Below the pieces are notes generated by a model, which had not been told where the DNA came from, made no database searches, and saw only the letters and a list, made by a program, of their open reading frames with translations. Made by a program: the position numbers and the translations under genes. A stretch of DNA of 64,000 bases from Gambelia wislizenii. Its lineage: Eukaryota; Chordata; Lepidosauria; Squamata; Crotaphytidae. Each line of letters opens with the position of its first letter. The stretch's first letter is position 1. Below are positions 31,005-42,584 of the stretch, one piece after another. Location of the stretch: assembly GCA_030847615.1 (NCBI GenBank), contig JAUMIR010000001.1, positions 184,283,001-184,347,000 on the forward strand, in the 5' to 3' direction.

Positions 31005-31040
31005 TAAACAAAAATACTTGATTTGATAGTAAATATACAT

Positions 31041-31064
31041 TGATATATATATATATATATATAT
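31041..31064. repeat. (TA)n run between L1 ORF1 and ORF2
   Basis: ATATATATATATATATATA run inside the ~80-bp gap between the acidic frame and the ORF2 start at 31089. Confidence 0.85.
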
Positions 31065-31088
31065 GAGATAAATTAAATATATATTAAA

Positions 31089-34000
31089 ATGGAGAATAAA
31101 ATTATCTCATGGAATGTTAAAGGACTGAATTCTAATTACAAAAGAAAACAAATTTTTCATTATTTAGAAAAAATGAGACAAGTTATAGTTTGTTTACAAG
31201 AAACTCGTATCAGAAATCAGACATTAAATATTTGAGGAATATTAAATTGGGACAGAATTTTATAGCTTCTAATAAAAAGAAGAAGAAAGGGGTAGCATTA
31301 TATGTACATAAAAAAATTGATCCAAGGATACAGTTTAAAGATACTGAAGGATCTTATATAGGGGTGGAAATAAAAATGGCAAATAAACAGGTACTAGTGA
31401 TAGGAATATACACTCCTATTGAAAAGAAGGATGTCTTTTTCAGAAAATTGATAAAAGAAATTGAAAAAACGGAAATTGAAAATTTATTGCTCTTAGGAGA
31501 TTGGAACGGGGTTATAGATCCAAGTATAGATAGATTATCAACAAAGATTATTAGGAAAAACCAGGGTAGACTTCCTAAAAGTTTTTTTTTGAACTGATGA
31601 AAGAACAAAACTTAATAGATGTGTGGAGGTGGAAGTATCAAGATGCCAAGGCTTATACTTTTTATTCGGATGTGCACCACACACATTCTAGGATAGATAT
31701 GTTCTTATTATCAAAAAATCTACTACCAATAGTAAGGAGTATGGAAGTTCTGCCAAAGTGGATATCAGACCACAGTCCAATTTAACTAAAACTAATGGAA
31801 AGGAAAAAAGAGTTCAACTGGAGATTGAACGACAATATTTTAAAAGATGAAGAAGTTTTGAAGAAAGTGAAAGAAACATTGAGATTATACTTCCTAGAAA
31901 ACACAATGGAAGATTTAAGTTCAAATACTATTTGGGAAGCAAGCAAATCAGTTATGCAGGGTTTTTTCATAAAACAAGCAATAGAACGAAAAAGGAAAAT
32001 GAAGGAAAAAGAACAGAAACTTTTGAATGAAATAGCACTGAGAGAAGAGAAGCTGAGAAACTCACCGGGAGATAGAAATACGAAAGAAGAGCTCAAATTG
32101 TTAACCAAACAAATACAAGCTATACAGACTGAAGTAGAAACATCAATGAGATTAACACGACAAAAATACTTTGAGACAGCGAATAAAGTAGGAAAGTGGT
32201 TGGCACAAAAGCTTAAACAAGTGCGAGAAAAGAAAACAATAACTGAGATAATGTATAAAGGGAAAATAACAACAAACAGTAATCTGATCAAAAAAGGATT
32301 TCAGGAATTCTACGCTAAACTGTATGATGACCCATCAATGAAAAACATTGACAATGATAAAATAGAATCATTTTTAGAAAATCAGAGGATCATGAAGCTA
32401 ACAATGGAACAGAAACAAAATCTAAATAGTAATATAATGATGGCAGAAGTAGTGGAAGCTATCAGGAAAATGAAAACAGGTAAAGCCCCAGGTCCTGATG
32501 ATTCATGGCCCTTTATTATAAGCAAATGGAAGACGAATTGGCTAGACACCTATATAAGGTGTTCAATAGAATAAAAATGGATGGGATCCCGAAGACTTGG
32601 AGGGAAGCACACATCACGATGATACCTAAGGAGGATAAAGACTCAAAAGACCCCAAGAATTATAGACCCATTTCATTATTGACTACAAAATCTTTGTTTC
32701 AATTTTAGCCCAAAGACTGAAAAAGATCCTCTCCGAGATAATACAAAATGATCAAAATGGTTTTTTGACTAACAGATATCCCAAAAATAACATTAGAACA
32801 ATAATTGATCTTCTAGAGTTCTATGAGGTTCACAACGAGAAAAACATAGCCATGTTTTTTATAGATGCTGAAAAGGCATTCGACAAGATAAACTGGAATT
32901 TCATGAAGAGGGTGCTGGTAAAAATGGATATGGGAGAAAACTTTATTCGCTGGATAAATCAGATATACGAGAATCAAGAGGCTCAACTTCTGATAAATGG
33001 AGAGAAAACTGGGAAAATTCAGATTAATAATGGTACGAGACAGGGATGCCCGCTCTCTCCATTGTTCTTTATTATAGTTATAGAAGTATTGATAAATAGC
33101 ATTAAGAATAACAGGAAAATTCAAGGAGCAAGAATAAAAGGATACAAGTTTAAAATAAAGGCCTATGCGGATGACTTAGTCATCTTTCTGGAAGATCCTT
33201 TAAAACAACTTAAGTAGCTAGGCAAAACTTTGGAAGAATTCTCAAGGACAGCGGGTTTTAAAGTAAACAAAGATAAAACGGTGGTCTTAACTAAAAATAA
33301 CTCAAAATTACAAGAAGAACAAATATCTAATGAAACTGGGTTTAAGATTGAGAGAAAAGTAAGGTATTTAGGGATATGGATTACAAAAAGAAACGTGGAT
33401 CTATTTGAAAACAATTATAACAAACTATGGAAAGAGATTAAAGCTGAGTTAATCAAATGGGCTAAATTAAAGTTATCATTACTAGGAAAGATAGAGGCAA
33501 TCAAAATGAACATCTTGCCCAGATTCATGTATCTCTTTCAAAACTTACCTATTATACACAACACCAAATGTTTTAGTACCTGGCAATCTGAAATCTTGAA
33601 ATTTTTATGGGATAGGAAAAAACAAAGAATAAAATGGAAACTGCTAACAGACAAAAAGGATAGAGGGGGTTGTGCACTCCCAGAATTACGAATATATTTT
33701 TAGGCGTGTGCGCTATCCTGGATAGAGGATTGGATCTTTCTTAAAAATGCCAGATTGCTGTCTTTGGAAGGGTTCAATCTTTGGTTCAGGTGGCACGCAT
33801 ACTTGTGGTATGAAAAGAGGAAAGAACACAAAGGATTTGATAATCATGTATTAAGAAAAGCGCTATATAAAATATGGGTTAATATAAAGAAACAATTTTA
33901 TAGAGAAATACCTTTGTGGAGCTCTCCTGAAGAAGCCTTTTTTGGAAGAACCAAATCGAAAAATGTATCATGGATTAAATATCAGGATCTACTGAATAAG

Positions 34001-34852
34001 AATACTCAGGGGCATATCCAAATATATACTAGGGAAAATCTGGACATGAAAGGTTTCAGACTGAATTGGTTCTCCTACAAACAAATATATGAAAGATTTA
34101 AAATGGACCATAAAACAGAAAATTTCGATATGGGGAAGAATGAACTAGACAAAATAATATTTGATAATCAAAAGCATCATATTGCAAAATATTATAATAT
34201 TTTGTTAGGCAGAGAACTGGGGGATGAAACTATAAAAGATCAAATGATCAAATGGACCCAAGATATAGGAGAACCAATAGCACTAGAGAAATGGGAGAAA
34301 GCTTGGAGACATACCCAAAAATTTTCTCTTTTCTCAAAATCTAAAAGAAAATTACTTGAAAAATTTTTATAGGTGGTATTTTACTCTGGTTAAATTAGAT
34401 AAGATGTACAAAACCGGAAACCAGAATTGTTGGAAATGTGAAAATGCCAGGGGAACTCTATTTCATATATGGTGGAACTGACCGAAAACCAAAAAATTTG
34501 GAAGAAAATACACTATAAAATCTCAGAAATACTAGACATAAAATTTCCACTAAAACCAGAAATATACTTATTAAATATGGTGGACGGAATAAAAGAGAAA
34601 ATTAAAATAGGCTCCTGGAGGGTAGTCCTCTACATTATCACAGCAGCGAGACTCTTATTCGCTTCAATGTGGAAAAAGAAAGATCTACCAACGCTTGAAG
34701 ACTGGCTAATAAAACTCAGTGAAATGATGGAAATGGACAGGTTAACAGCACTTTTAAAAGACAAGACAAACAAGGTCATAGAAACCGAGTGGGAACCTAT
34801 AAGAAGGTATTGGAAACAATATTGGGTTAATTTGAAAAATCTAGATTTATAA
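31089..34852 (+). pseudogene. L1 ORF2 (endonuclease + reverse transcriptase), broken
   Basis: ORF2 starts at ATG 31089 with MENKIISWNVKGLN, typical of the L1 APE endonuclease; VCLQETR contains the catalytic Glu. The next blocks are LLGDWNG (31,490s) and SDHSPI (~31,770) with the terminal catalytic His. Then come a coiled linker rich in Lys/Glu, RT blocks with KAPGPDD (~32,490), AHITMIPKEDKD (~32,610), FFIDAEKAFDK (~32,857), RQGCPLSPLFF (~33,040) and the catalytic YADD at 33164-33175. At the C terminus CWKC...H is the Cys-rich motif, whose last Cys is a stop (TGA near 34,480). Lesions include frame changes near 31,220, 31,585, 32,500, 32,685, 34,370 and 34,490, and in-frame stops near 31,783, 33,215 and 33,701. 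It encodes no intact protein. Confidence 0.93.
33164..33175 (+). other. Catalytic YADD box of L1 reverse transcriptase
   Basis: Codons TAT GCG GAT GAC encode YADD, the metal-binding motif, in the context KIKAYADDLVIF. The box itself is intact though the reading frame is broken elsewhere. Confidence 0.95.
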
Positions 34853-35371
34853 TAAGAAATTATACAAACTATGTATAAACAAGTATAAATGTATACATGT
34901 ATATGTGTGCATACATATAAATATATTAAGAATTATAATTTAACTAAAATCTGTATAATACACTAAGTTTAGAGGTAACAAATGGCTATTGAGAAAATAA
35001 GGATTTCTGAGCATATATACACATGTATAGGTATACAGATATATATGAGTATATATGCGGAGAATAAGAACAAGTAAATATATCCCTGACAGATCCAAGG
35101 GGGGACTTCGTGGAAGTGAGAAAACAGAATAAGAGACAAGTGTAACCATGTAATGGAACTATGTAATGTAACAATGTTGATGGAAAAATAGGTGATATGA
35201 GAAGACAAGTTCCATAATAATGTAATTTTTTCTGATTCATTTGTCTTTTAATTTATTTTAGGAATGTAACAATGAGGTTGCATGTACTATAAGAAAATAT
35301 ACTCATTATAATGTCTCTGATAAGGTTAATGTATGTAACCGGAACAAAAATATTTTTTTAAAAAAAAAAAA
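34853..35371 (+). other. L1 3' UTR and A-rich tail
   Basis: An AT-rich 3' UTR with many short ATA/ACATATAT repeats and CCGGAACAAAAATATTTTTTTAAAAAAAAAAAAA at the end. No coding frame is recognised. Confidence 0.8.
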
Positions 35372-35388
35372 AGAATGAGAAGTTGTGC
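35372..35388. repeat. 17-bp target duplication, right of L1
   Basis: Exact copy of 30427-30443. Confidence 0.95.
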
Positions 35389-35641
35389 CACCCCATAATC
35401 CAGTCCGGATGGCTTGTTCACATGGCAGTTTTCTCTGGAGTTTCCAGTAAACTCTGGAGAAAACTGCAAGTTTTCTAAAACCCAGATTAATGAGGTATAC
35501 CCTGAGTCTGGTGCGAAAAGGACCCTACAGTGTGTGTCACTATTGCACCAGATTTGTGGAAAACGCTGCACATTGTGTGGTCTTATGGGGACAGATTTGG
35601 GGGGGAATTCAGGGTTTGTGACTGGTGTAGACAAGCCCATA

Positions 35642-36335
35642 GTTTGGGACCTTAGCATGTCTTAAGTCAGCCTTGGGTAAATGGGAGTATGTGATTGCAT
35701 GGCAACAATGGCAATATGAAAGAATGACATTCACAACAATTTCAGTCATTTACCATGTGATTGCAACTTGAATTATATAACTGGTTGGTGTGAACGAACT
35801 CACAGCAAGCACTGCTTTTGAGCAATGAAGACTTATGAGTAACTCTGAAGTGGCATGAAAGGTTACACACATTTCAGGAAGTGGATACTTTGATGACAAG
35901 AAGTAATGACATTTAAAAAGAGAGTGAATTAGCAAAACAAGATAATGTTCTGTTCAACCAGCACTTCCTTTCTCCAACACAGTCATTTACATACCTTGCC
36001 ATTCCGCCTACCTTCTGCCACTCCCCAAAACTTGCTTCCAGATTCATGATTTCATCAAAGAACATAAAAACAACTTCAACAGAATGGATTAATCATTAGC
36101 CAACTCCAGCTTCCAGCCGGAAGTACAGAACAGAACCCGGTGTGAAGAGAATACTGTAGTTTATTTTCTCTGTTGCTGAGGTGGAACATCTTGCCTTTTG
36201 AGCTTTGGATCCAGTGTCCTGATCATTAGAGATCACTGTTCAACTATATGACTTCATGTGACACCAGAAACTGGCCTTCAGGATGCAGAAGATGCAGATG
36301 GAACATGCAGAACATTTGTCTGAAATTGCAAGCAT
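35642..36335. other. Unassigned stretch
   Basis: No gene or repeat recognised. Confidence 0.4.
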
Positions 36336-36416
36336 TTGTTTTGGGACTACAGCTTTCAGAATTCCCGAAAGCATGGCCATTTGGCTGTTATCCACATAGT
36401 AACTTTTCCAACCTTT
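36336..36416. repeat. Short palindromic MITE, GTTACTTTT family
   Basis: TTGTTTTGGGACTACAGCTTTCAGAATTCCC on the left and the matching TAGTAACTTTTCCAA on the right, with a degraded centre. Confidence 0.5.
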
Positions 36417-36460
36417 GGATGACTCACCTAATCCTGTTTCCACATCATTCCCAGACAAGT

Positions 36461-36575
36461 CATACAACTGTATAGTTGGAAGGATACGAAAAGGCCATCC
36501 AATCCAACCTGCTGCTGATGCAGGAAATTCACAGCTAAAGCACCTTGACAGAGGGCCTTCCAACCTCTGTTGAAA
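36461..36575 (-). mobile_element. CR1 LINE 3' end (diverged)
   Basis: Minus strand: CAACAGAGGTTGGAAGGCCCTCTGTCAAGG, then TGCATCAGCAGCAGGTTGGATTGGATGGCC and TCCAACTATACAG. It aligns with the other CR1 termini but is more diverged. Confidence 0.75.
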
Positions 36576-36779
36576 ATCCTCTTTTAAAAATAATCATGAT
36601 TCCCTCCTCAGCCAACAAAATAAAGAACGGTGGAAAGTGTTCATTGATTAAAAGTACCTACAGAACAAGAAGTGGGACAACAAAATACTACAACAAAATA
36701 CAGTATTGCAGAGGGGGATAGTGCTGTGCAGATTTCCTTTCCATCTGTTTTTCCAGTCTGTCCATCCCCACCTTTCAGC

Positions 36780-36886
36780 ATTCCATAACCATCTGTTGGG
36801 AATGATTCGATTGTGTATTCCTGCATGCCCGGGGGTTGGACTGGATGGCCCTTGTGGTCTCTTCCAACTCTATGATCTTCCGATCT
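36780..36886 (+). mobile_element. CR1 LINE 3' end
   Basis: Plus strand: CATCTGTTGGGAATGATTCGATTG, TTCCTGCATG, GGGGGTTGGACTGGATGGCCC, GTGGTCTCTTCCAACTCTATGATCT. Opposite in orientation to the CR1 piece 200 bp upstream. Confidence 0.9.
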
Positions 36887-37062
36887 TTGGGGGTTATTTG
36901 GAGGAGGGGGAGTCTCACCCTTAAGTTCTTCGAAAAAGACTTTTTGCATTTCTGCAAGCCTTCATATTCCTCGAAGCCTGCTGATGCCCCCCTCCTCTTT
37001 ATGTATTTTGGCTGCATGAACAAGTGACATTTGCAGTCTTGACATAAGACAGAGAAGAAAGA

Positions 37063-37145
37063 ATCTTGTGGCACCTTAAAAACTGTCAGGTTTTATCTGG
37101 GATAAGCGTTTGCACCTGATGAAGTTCTTTTTGCTGCACGAGACT
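37063..37145 (-). mobile_element. Interspersed repeat tail, related to 19056-19272
   Basis: AATCTTGTGGCACCTTAAAAACTGTCAG is the reverse complement of the tail at 19056-19272 (TTAAGGTGCCACAAGA type). It continues into GATAAGCGTTTGCAC, after which the match is lost. Confidence 0.5.
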
Positions 37146-37147
37146 GA

Positions 37148-37291
37148 GGCTGCATCTCCACTGCAGAAATAATCCAGTTTGACACCACTTTAACTGCCAT
37201 GGCCATCTACAAATCCCAGAATTCCATAGCATTGAGCCATGGCAGTTAAAGCGATGTCAAACTGGATTATTTCTGCAGTGCAGATGTAGCT
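37148..37291. mobile_element. Harbinger-like palindromic MITE (144 bp)
   Basis: Near-perfect inverted arms: GCATCTCCACTGCAGAAATAATCCAGTTTGACACC against TGTCAAACTGGATTATTTCTGCAGTGCAGATG, with inner arms TTAACTGCCATGG / CCATGGCAGTTAA. It would fold into a single long hairpin. Flanks TGA/TAA fit a TWA-like 3-bp target. Confidence 0.8.
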
Positions 37292-37499
37292 TAACACAGC
37301 TACCCCCCCTCCCACTGTTGCCTTCACGCCCCGTTTGGTGGCTTCCTGGAAGTATCTGCATAGCCTATATTCTAAAGAGAAAGCTGGATCAGAGTGCTGA
37401 ATCAGACTTGTTAATCTAACCTAGGAGCAGTCTTCTGACCTTCTGTTGACTATAACCCTTCATAGTTGACATCATCAAAGCAGAGGTGGCAGGGGGCAG

Positions 37500-37579
37500 G
37501 GGCTTTGGAGGCTACAGCTTCCAGAAGGCCCCAACCAGCATGTCATACAAGCTTAGTCCTCCCAAAGTAACTTTTCCAT
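37500..37579. repeat. Short palindromic MITE, GTTACTTTT family
   Basis: GGCTTTGGAGGCTACAGCTTCCAGAAGGCCCCAACCAGCATG...CCCAAAGTAACTTTTCCATG is a one-sided, diverged member of the family. Confidence 0.45.
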
Positions 37580-38242
37580 GAATCAAGGAAGAAAGACACT
37601 GGTTCATGTGGGGGTTTCTCCATTCAAGTCTTATCAGAAGGCGATCCTACTGAATTCAATGTGGCTTGCTCACAGGTTTCACTGAAGTCAATGGGACTTG
37701 CTTTACAGCCAGGATGCTTAGGAGCATGCTATTCACAGAATCTAGCAGGGATTCTAGCAGTAGAATCAGAATTATTTATTGAGGTGGGCAGTGAAGAAGG
37801 GACACAGGAGAGGAAAACAAATTGCAAATGTTGGCAGTGACCTCTATGGTAGAGCCTATGTCAGCGGCTGACAGCAACAGGGGTGCTGTGTGGGGGTGGG
37901 GGAGAAGAGGGCAAAACAAGGTTTGTGGTTGACCAGCAGACCAGGTTTGAGATCCTCTTCACCAGCATAAAACTACTCAGTTATGCTACAGTTCCTGTTG
38001 TGGGGCAGTACAGCTGTGCTTTCTCCTATTGCACAACGTTTGCTCCAACTCCTCATCACCTCCAAGGACTATTATTACCAAACCTCCTAAGAAGTACTCC
38101 TAGGTTCCTGTGATGGTTTACATTGGCATCCCCTGGACTCTTGCACTCGTTTATGTAGGCTTCCCTGGGCTTGGGCATCCCTAAGCATGATGCCACCCTT
38201 GCTCAATCTCCACAAGAGTGTAACTGCTTGTCAATGTCATTT
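37580..38242. other. Unassigned stretch
   Basis: No gene or repeat recognised. Confidence 0.4.
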
Positions 38243-38404
38243 ATGCCAGTGCAGGACTCTGGAGGCCAGGGTTCGAATCTCCACTCAGCCCTGGAGACCC
38301 ACTGGGCAAGTCACAGACACTCAGCCTCCCAAACCCCCATGATAGGTTCACCTTATGGTCACCATAAGTTGGAAATGACTTGAAGGCACAAGGCACAACA
38401 CAAA
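38243..38404 (+). mobile_element. Sauria-type SINE (5'-truncated)
   Basis: It contains GACTCTGGAGGCCAGGGTTCGAATCTCCACTCAG (pol III B box GGTTCGAATC) and the BovB-like tail TTCACCTTATGGTCACCATAAGTTGGAAATGACTTGAAGGCAC. The A-box part of the tRNA head is mostly missing. Confidence 0.88.
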
Positions 38405-38496
38405 AGCCATCATAGGAGTCTAGCCCACGTGTTGCCCACCTCTGCCCTAAAGTGAGCAATTGGAAATCTGCACACCTCTACATCCAACACTCCCCT

Positions 38497-38497
38497 A

Positions 38498-38528
<31 letters not shown>
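38497..38528. repeat. (AC)n microsatellite
   Basis: About 15 CA units (ACACACACACACACACACAC...). Confidence 0.95.
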
Positions 38529-38532
<4 letters not shown>

Positions 38533-39243
38533 ACAGAGCATGTCGTTTTCAAGAAAGAACATCCAACTATCCACTCAGTGTATATATTTTTATTTTATAT
38601 ACAAATAAAATCAATCTTTTTAAAAAATAATAACATCAGAACCATGTGAAAATAAATTTTGGCTAGAACCATATCTCCTTTTCTTCGTAGTAATGCCAGA
38701 CACTGACATGTCCTTAATTAGGTACATCTCGGAGTGTGTGTACACATCCTCTTTAGCAAACCATTCTTAGCCATTATGTAACAGCTCTGACATATAGCCT
38801 TCCTGTTAATTATTATTTACATTATACTGCATGGGTCATACAGGGCTTTAATTGCAAGTTTGCTTCATCCCGCCCCATGAATTTCCCTGTATAATAAAAT
38901 AGGTTTTCAGACACGGGTTTGCCTCTTTCCCACTTTACAGGTGCACATAGGACATTTCATATACATGGAAGGCTAAAAGCATTGTGTGGAACCACTTTTA
39001 TTCTTTACAGCTTAAAGAAGTCCCTCCATCACTAGCTTTCCAGGGAAACATAAATATTTAACGGTGTCAAACCCAGTAAAGAGCGTAAGGGCAGCTATAG
39101 AGAATTACCTTTCTGAATTAGTATCCTTACCAGTAAAAAAACAACAACCAAAAAACCATGATGCTATTGGTTACCCTTCCTACCATGTTAGCAGCACTTT
39201 GTCTGAGGTAGGAATCAGTCTTAATGACAGAGATGTAGGGGCT
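38529..39243. other. Single-copy-looking stretch
   Basis: No repeat structure. 38,640-38,900 has the even, AT-rich text (TGACATGTCCTTAATTAGG, TTATTTACATTATACTGCATGGG) of a possible conserved noncoding element. No gene is recognised. Confidence 0.3.
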
Positions 39244-39513
39244 TACTCCACTCTGAAGAAAAGAGGCAAGGCAGTGGGAATGTTCTGTCTTCCATGCTGC
39301 CTTACCACATGAAGTTGTCATTCTTTTGTTTTGGTCCCATGGGGAACCGAGGTAAAGCCACATCTTTTTGCTAGCTGGAAAAAGATAGTTTTACCTTGGT
39401 CCCTCATGGGACCAGGAGAAAAGAACACCGGAAGAACGATAACATCGTGCGATAAGGCAGCATGGAAGATGGAACGTTCCTGCTGCACTGTTGCTTTTCT
39501 TTGGAGTCCAGTA
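39244..39513. mobile_element. Foldback MITE, TACTGCACT family, copy 2
   Basis: Inverted arms TTACTCCACTCTGAAGAAAAGAGGCAAGGCAGTGGGAATG... and CGTTCCTGCTGCACTGTTGCTTTTCTTTGGAGTCCAGTAA. The centre TTTTTGCTAGCTGGAAAAAGATAG is short. Over its length it matches 42585-42864 (shared: CCATGCTG.CTTACC.CATGA, TTCTTTTGTT.TGGTCCCATGG). Confidence 0.85.
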
Positions 39514-40520
39514 AGTCCCATAATGAAACTAACTATGGTGGAAGACTGTACTCACTTCACAAAGACATATAGGCAGTCAGTATAATGTTGAACACCACCA
39601 ATGAAGAAGGGGGAATCCTCTAAGCAGCAAACCAATTTGAAAGGAAGACATACTGTGAGAATTCATTATATACATTTCAAAACATACACACATGCAAATG
39701 GAGTAAGACATAATATTTTCAAAACAGCCAAAACAACAATTGGCTGAAGCTACCAAAGGCAGGGTATCTACCTTTGTGATTTACACTCACATTTTTCATA
39801 CTTATATACAAGTATTAATAATCACTTAAAGTGCTGACTTAGCTTTCCAACACTGGAATAAATTAAATTGGGAAATATATCATCCCTGCTACCATACAGC
39901 CAGATCTAAGCAGACAGACCTTCAGCACAAAATGGGGTCTGTCACCATTTCAACACTAGGTGTTGATCTCTGGGTACATAAAGGAATGGATGTGGAGATC
40001 AGTTCCTTCCACTGAAATATATTTAAAGCAGACTGGGATGCCTGCAAGGAACAGATAGTGGATGATGTGGAGACAGCAATGGCAGCCCACAGGTTCTTCC
40101 CCTTTGTTGGAGGACAGAGCAATATGTTCTAGACAACCTGTTCTGCATCCTCTAAGTTTTTCTGCCTCGTTCAGGTGAGGTGGAGAATGCTGTCCCATGC
40201 TGAAGGAAGAATAAACTGCCAGTTTGTTGGCTTTTGCAGTTGGAGAGATTATATATTTTGCCTCAGAAAGCAAAATCTCTTGTGTTTACCATGGCTTGAG
40301 CATAACCAACAACCTCTCACCTAACCCTTCTGATAATCCTCTTTAAAATACATCCAATTTATAGGACTAAAAACAAAAGATGTACAAAGGTGTTCATTAT
40401 ATGCTTATTTCATTTTCCATATTTCAGGGTCAGCTTTTCTTTGGCATAACACAGGGGCAGCATCCCTCAGCCCTGTGAGCCACCAAAGTCTAATGGCACA
40501 GTGGCAACAACTACAAAAAA
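39514..40520. other. Unassigned stretch
   Basis: No gene recognised. A short A run lies at ~40,515-40,528. Confidence 0.4.
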
Positions 40521-40650
40521 AAAAAAAAGACTCGTGTCTCCCACAGGACTGGGATGGAAGAACAGCTGTAGAAAGTTGACATCGTGTGGTAAGGCAGGAC
40601 AGGAGGCGCTATTGTTGGGCTGCACTGCAGCTTCCCTTCCCTCATACGAT
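40521..40650 (+). repeat. Partial foldback MITE, TACTGCACT family
   Basis: AAAGTTGACATCGTGTGGTAAGGCAGGAC and TTGGGCTGCACTGCAGCTTCCCTTCCCTC resemble the right arm of the 39244 and 42585 copies, but the left arm is not recognisable. Confidence 0.4.
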
Positions 40651-41361
40651 AAACAACCAACTACTTTTGGCCTGTGGGTGACACATTGCCTACCCCAATT
40701 TGTTAAAAGCAGTTTAGGTTTGGGTTTTTTTTGTTGTTGTTGTTTTAATAGCTCTGCTAGATCAAACCAGAGGCTTATCTAGTCGAGCATCTTCCTTCCA
40801 CAGTGACCAACGTGAATGCCCACAAAGCAGGAAATGAGGGTAATTGCATCCTTCCCCAGCAATGGGTATTTATACAGGTATGACTATATGGATACTATAG
40901 ATAATATATGGACAACATGATTAAAGTCTTCTATGGAAAAGGACACTTTTATATTAAGTGGAGCAGAGGTGTCTGGAAAATACTCTTTTACAATAAAAGA
41001 TATTCGTGCTTCTCATAAAACCATCATTGAAAGTGGTCTCAGTAGAACTTCCCTGTCAAGAATTATGACTCAAGATCAAACCTTTTTCTAAGGTGATGAA
41101 GTGATAGGTCAGTGTTAGCCAGCCATAACTGCTGATATCAATCTTAAAGCATGAATTGCATTCTGCAGTACCAGTCTGAGCATGCCAGCCATGCCTGGAC
41201 TTACTATCTGCCACCATCTGTGGAATTTTGAAACATGCTCCCCTGCCCTCTCAATCTTCTCTCCCTCTTTTTTTGTAGATGGTAATTCTAACTAACCATC
41301 AAAATTATTTGATAATAATTAACAGCAACAGCAGTATCTTCATCTTCATCATCATCATTAT
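40651..41361. other. Unassigned stretch
   Basis: No gene or repeat recognised apart from a short (TTG)n run near 40730. Confidence 0.4.
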
Positions 41362-41440
41362 CTATCCAAAATTCCTGTTCTCCTTCCCTCCAAACCAAAA
41401 TCTATCCAAAATTCCTGTCCTCCTTCCCTCCAAACCAAGG
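41362..41440. repeat. Tandem duplication (~40-bp unit)
   Basis: The unit TCTATCCAAAATTCCTGT-CTCCTTCCCTCCAAACCAA occurs twice in succession, with one base difference. Confidence 0.9.
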
Positions 41441-42584
41441 TAGGTGCAGGCCTCCGTGCGTGCATGCGTGCATGCATGTGTGAGTGAAAGAGAGAGAGAT
41501 AACAGGCAAAGACATGTTTGCACCTGTTTGCTGTTGCAGAAATGACAGCTCTTCCCAAGTGGCAAAGGAGGAGACCTTGTTTAGAAAACCATAGTCAAAA
41601 GCCATCTTTTTACACACCTTGTAACTACCCCAGACAGTTATGTGCCTTCAGGCATGTCTAGGCCAGACACTTTACCCTCCATCTTAGCTCTATGAGTGCA
41701 TGTGTGAGGGGGGTGAGTTGGGAGATTAAATCAATGCCATTCATTAACAGTGAGCTTTGTCCTTTTGTTTCTTAACTACTGTTCGGTGCCATCTTCACCC
41801 CATGGTTGGTTGGCTTCTGTGCACAAGCAGCAAATGTAGAGAAAGGAGCAGGTTGCCAATTTATTTGTCCACCTACATTTCTAATGTCACATTGATTTCT
41901 ATTTGGGATGATCTCTTGGCCTTCAGGATTGGGGCCATGATGATGCTATGCTATGAAGGGGTGGGTGGAAAAAGAAAGGCCCTGAATGAACAATGGGGGA
42001 AGACTGTAGCTTAAAGGCATGCTTTGTGCAATGAAGGTCTTAGGATCAACCCCTGGAATCACTTGGTAGGTCTGGGGTAAACTGCTTTCTGAAATCCTGA
42101 AGAGCCATCACAAGTCAGTGTAAACCAGCTTTCTCCAATCAGATGCCCTCCGGGTGTTTTTGTGGGCACTACAGCCATGCTAGCTTGGGCCGGGTGGGAG
42201 CTGCAGTTCAAAATACATGGAGGGGACCAAGCTGAGGCAGGATGGTGTAGAAACATCTGAGCGAGACTGACCAGTATTCTGATGCTGTTTAAGGCAATAT
42301 AAATAATCTTATCCATTCTGCCAGCCATTTTTTTTCCAGAATAAAATTTCCTGGAGGAAACCCTTAAAAAATTATGAACTTATGAATACTAGTTTCCCCT
42401 TTTTAAAAGAAAGGCATGTAGGAGATGCATTTCATAATTTCAAAAGAATGGATAAAACACACACATACATACACATATGATTGCTATGTGAATGATCAGA
42501 CAAGCAGTTCTGTGTTCATTTCTGTTAGAAATGAAGGTAGAGATTGTGTCATTGGGCAATACAACTGTATATATATCCCACTTG
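41441..42584. other. Unassigned stretch
   Basis: GTGCGTGCATGCGTGCATGCATG at 41457-41479 is a purine-pyrimidine alternating run. A 'CAGATGCCCTCCGGGTGTTTTTG' segment near 42140 resembles a degraded hAT MITE. No gene is recognised. Confidence 0.4.

Larger units (their letters stand above)
30444..35371 (+). mobile_element. L1 LINE, 5'-truncated, near-complete ORF2
   Basis: A 4.9-kb L1-clade element on the plus strand with ORF1 C-terminal half, an acidic segment, an AT-rich intergenic gap, ORF2, a 3' UTR of ~500 bp, and a terminal A-rich run ending at 35371. An exact 17-bp duplication (30427-30443; 35372-35388) proves a target-primed insertion into the DNA transposon that flanks it. The 5' end starts inside ORF1, a common result of incomplete reverse transcription. 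ORF2 has several frameshifts and stops, so it is dead, yet the flanking duplication has no mismatch. Confidence 0.95.
30016..35638. mobile_element. DNA transposon with GGGCTTGTCTACAC ends, host of the L1
   Basis: Left end GGGCTTGACTACACGGG, right end GGTGTAGACAAGCCC, as inverted repeats, with ATA on each side (30013-30015, 35639-35641). Removing the L1 and one target duplication leaves ~678 bp, close to the 698-bp relative at 49643-50340. Internal similarity between the two is weak, so family membership rests on the ends and the size. No transposase is present. Confidence 0.6.

Noticed and set aside
38243..38404. Possible tRNA gene (B box GGTTCGAATC)
   Set aside because: Only the B-box half is present, followed by SINE body and tail; no cloverleaf can be drawn.
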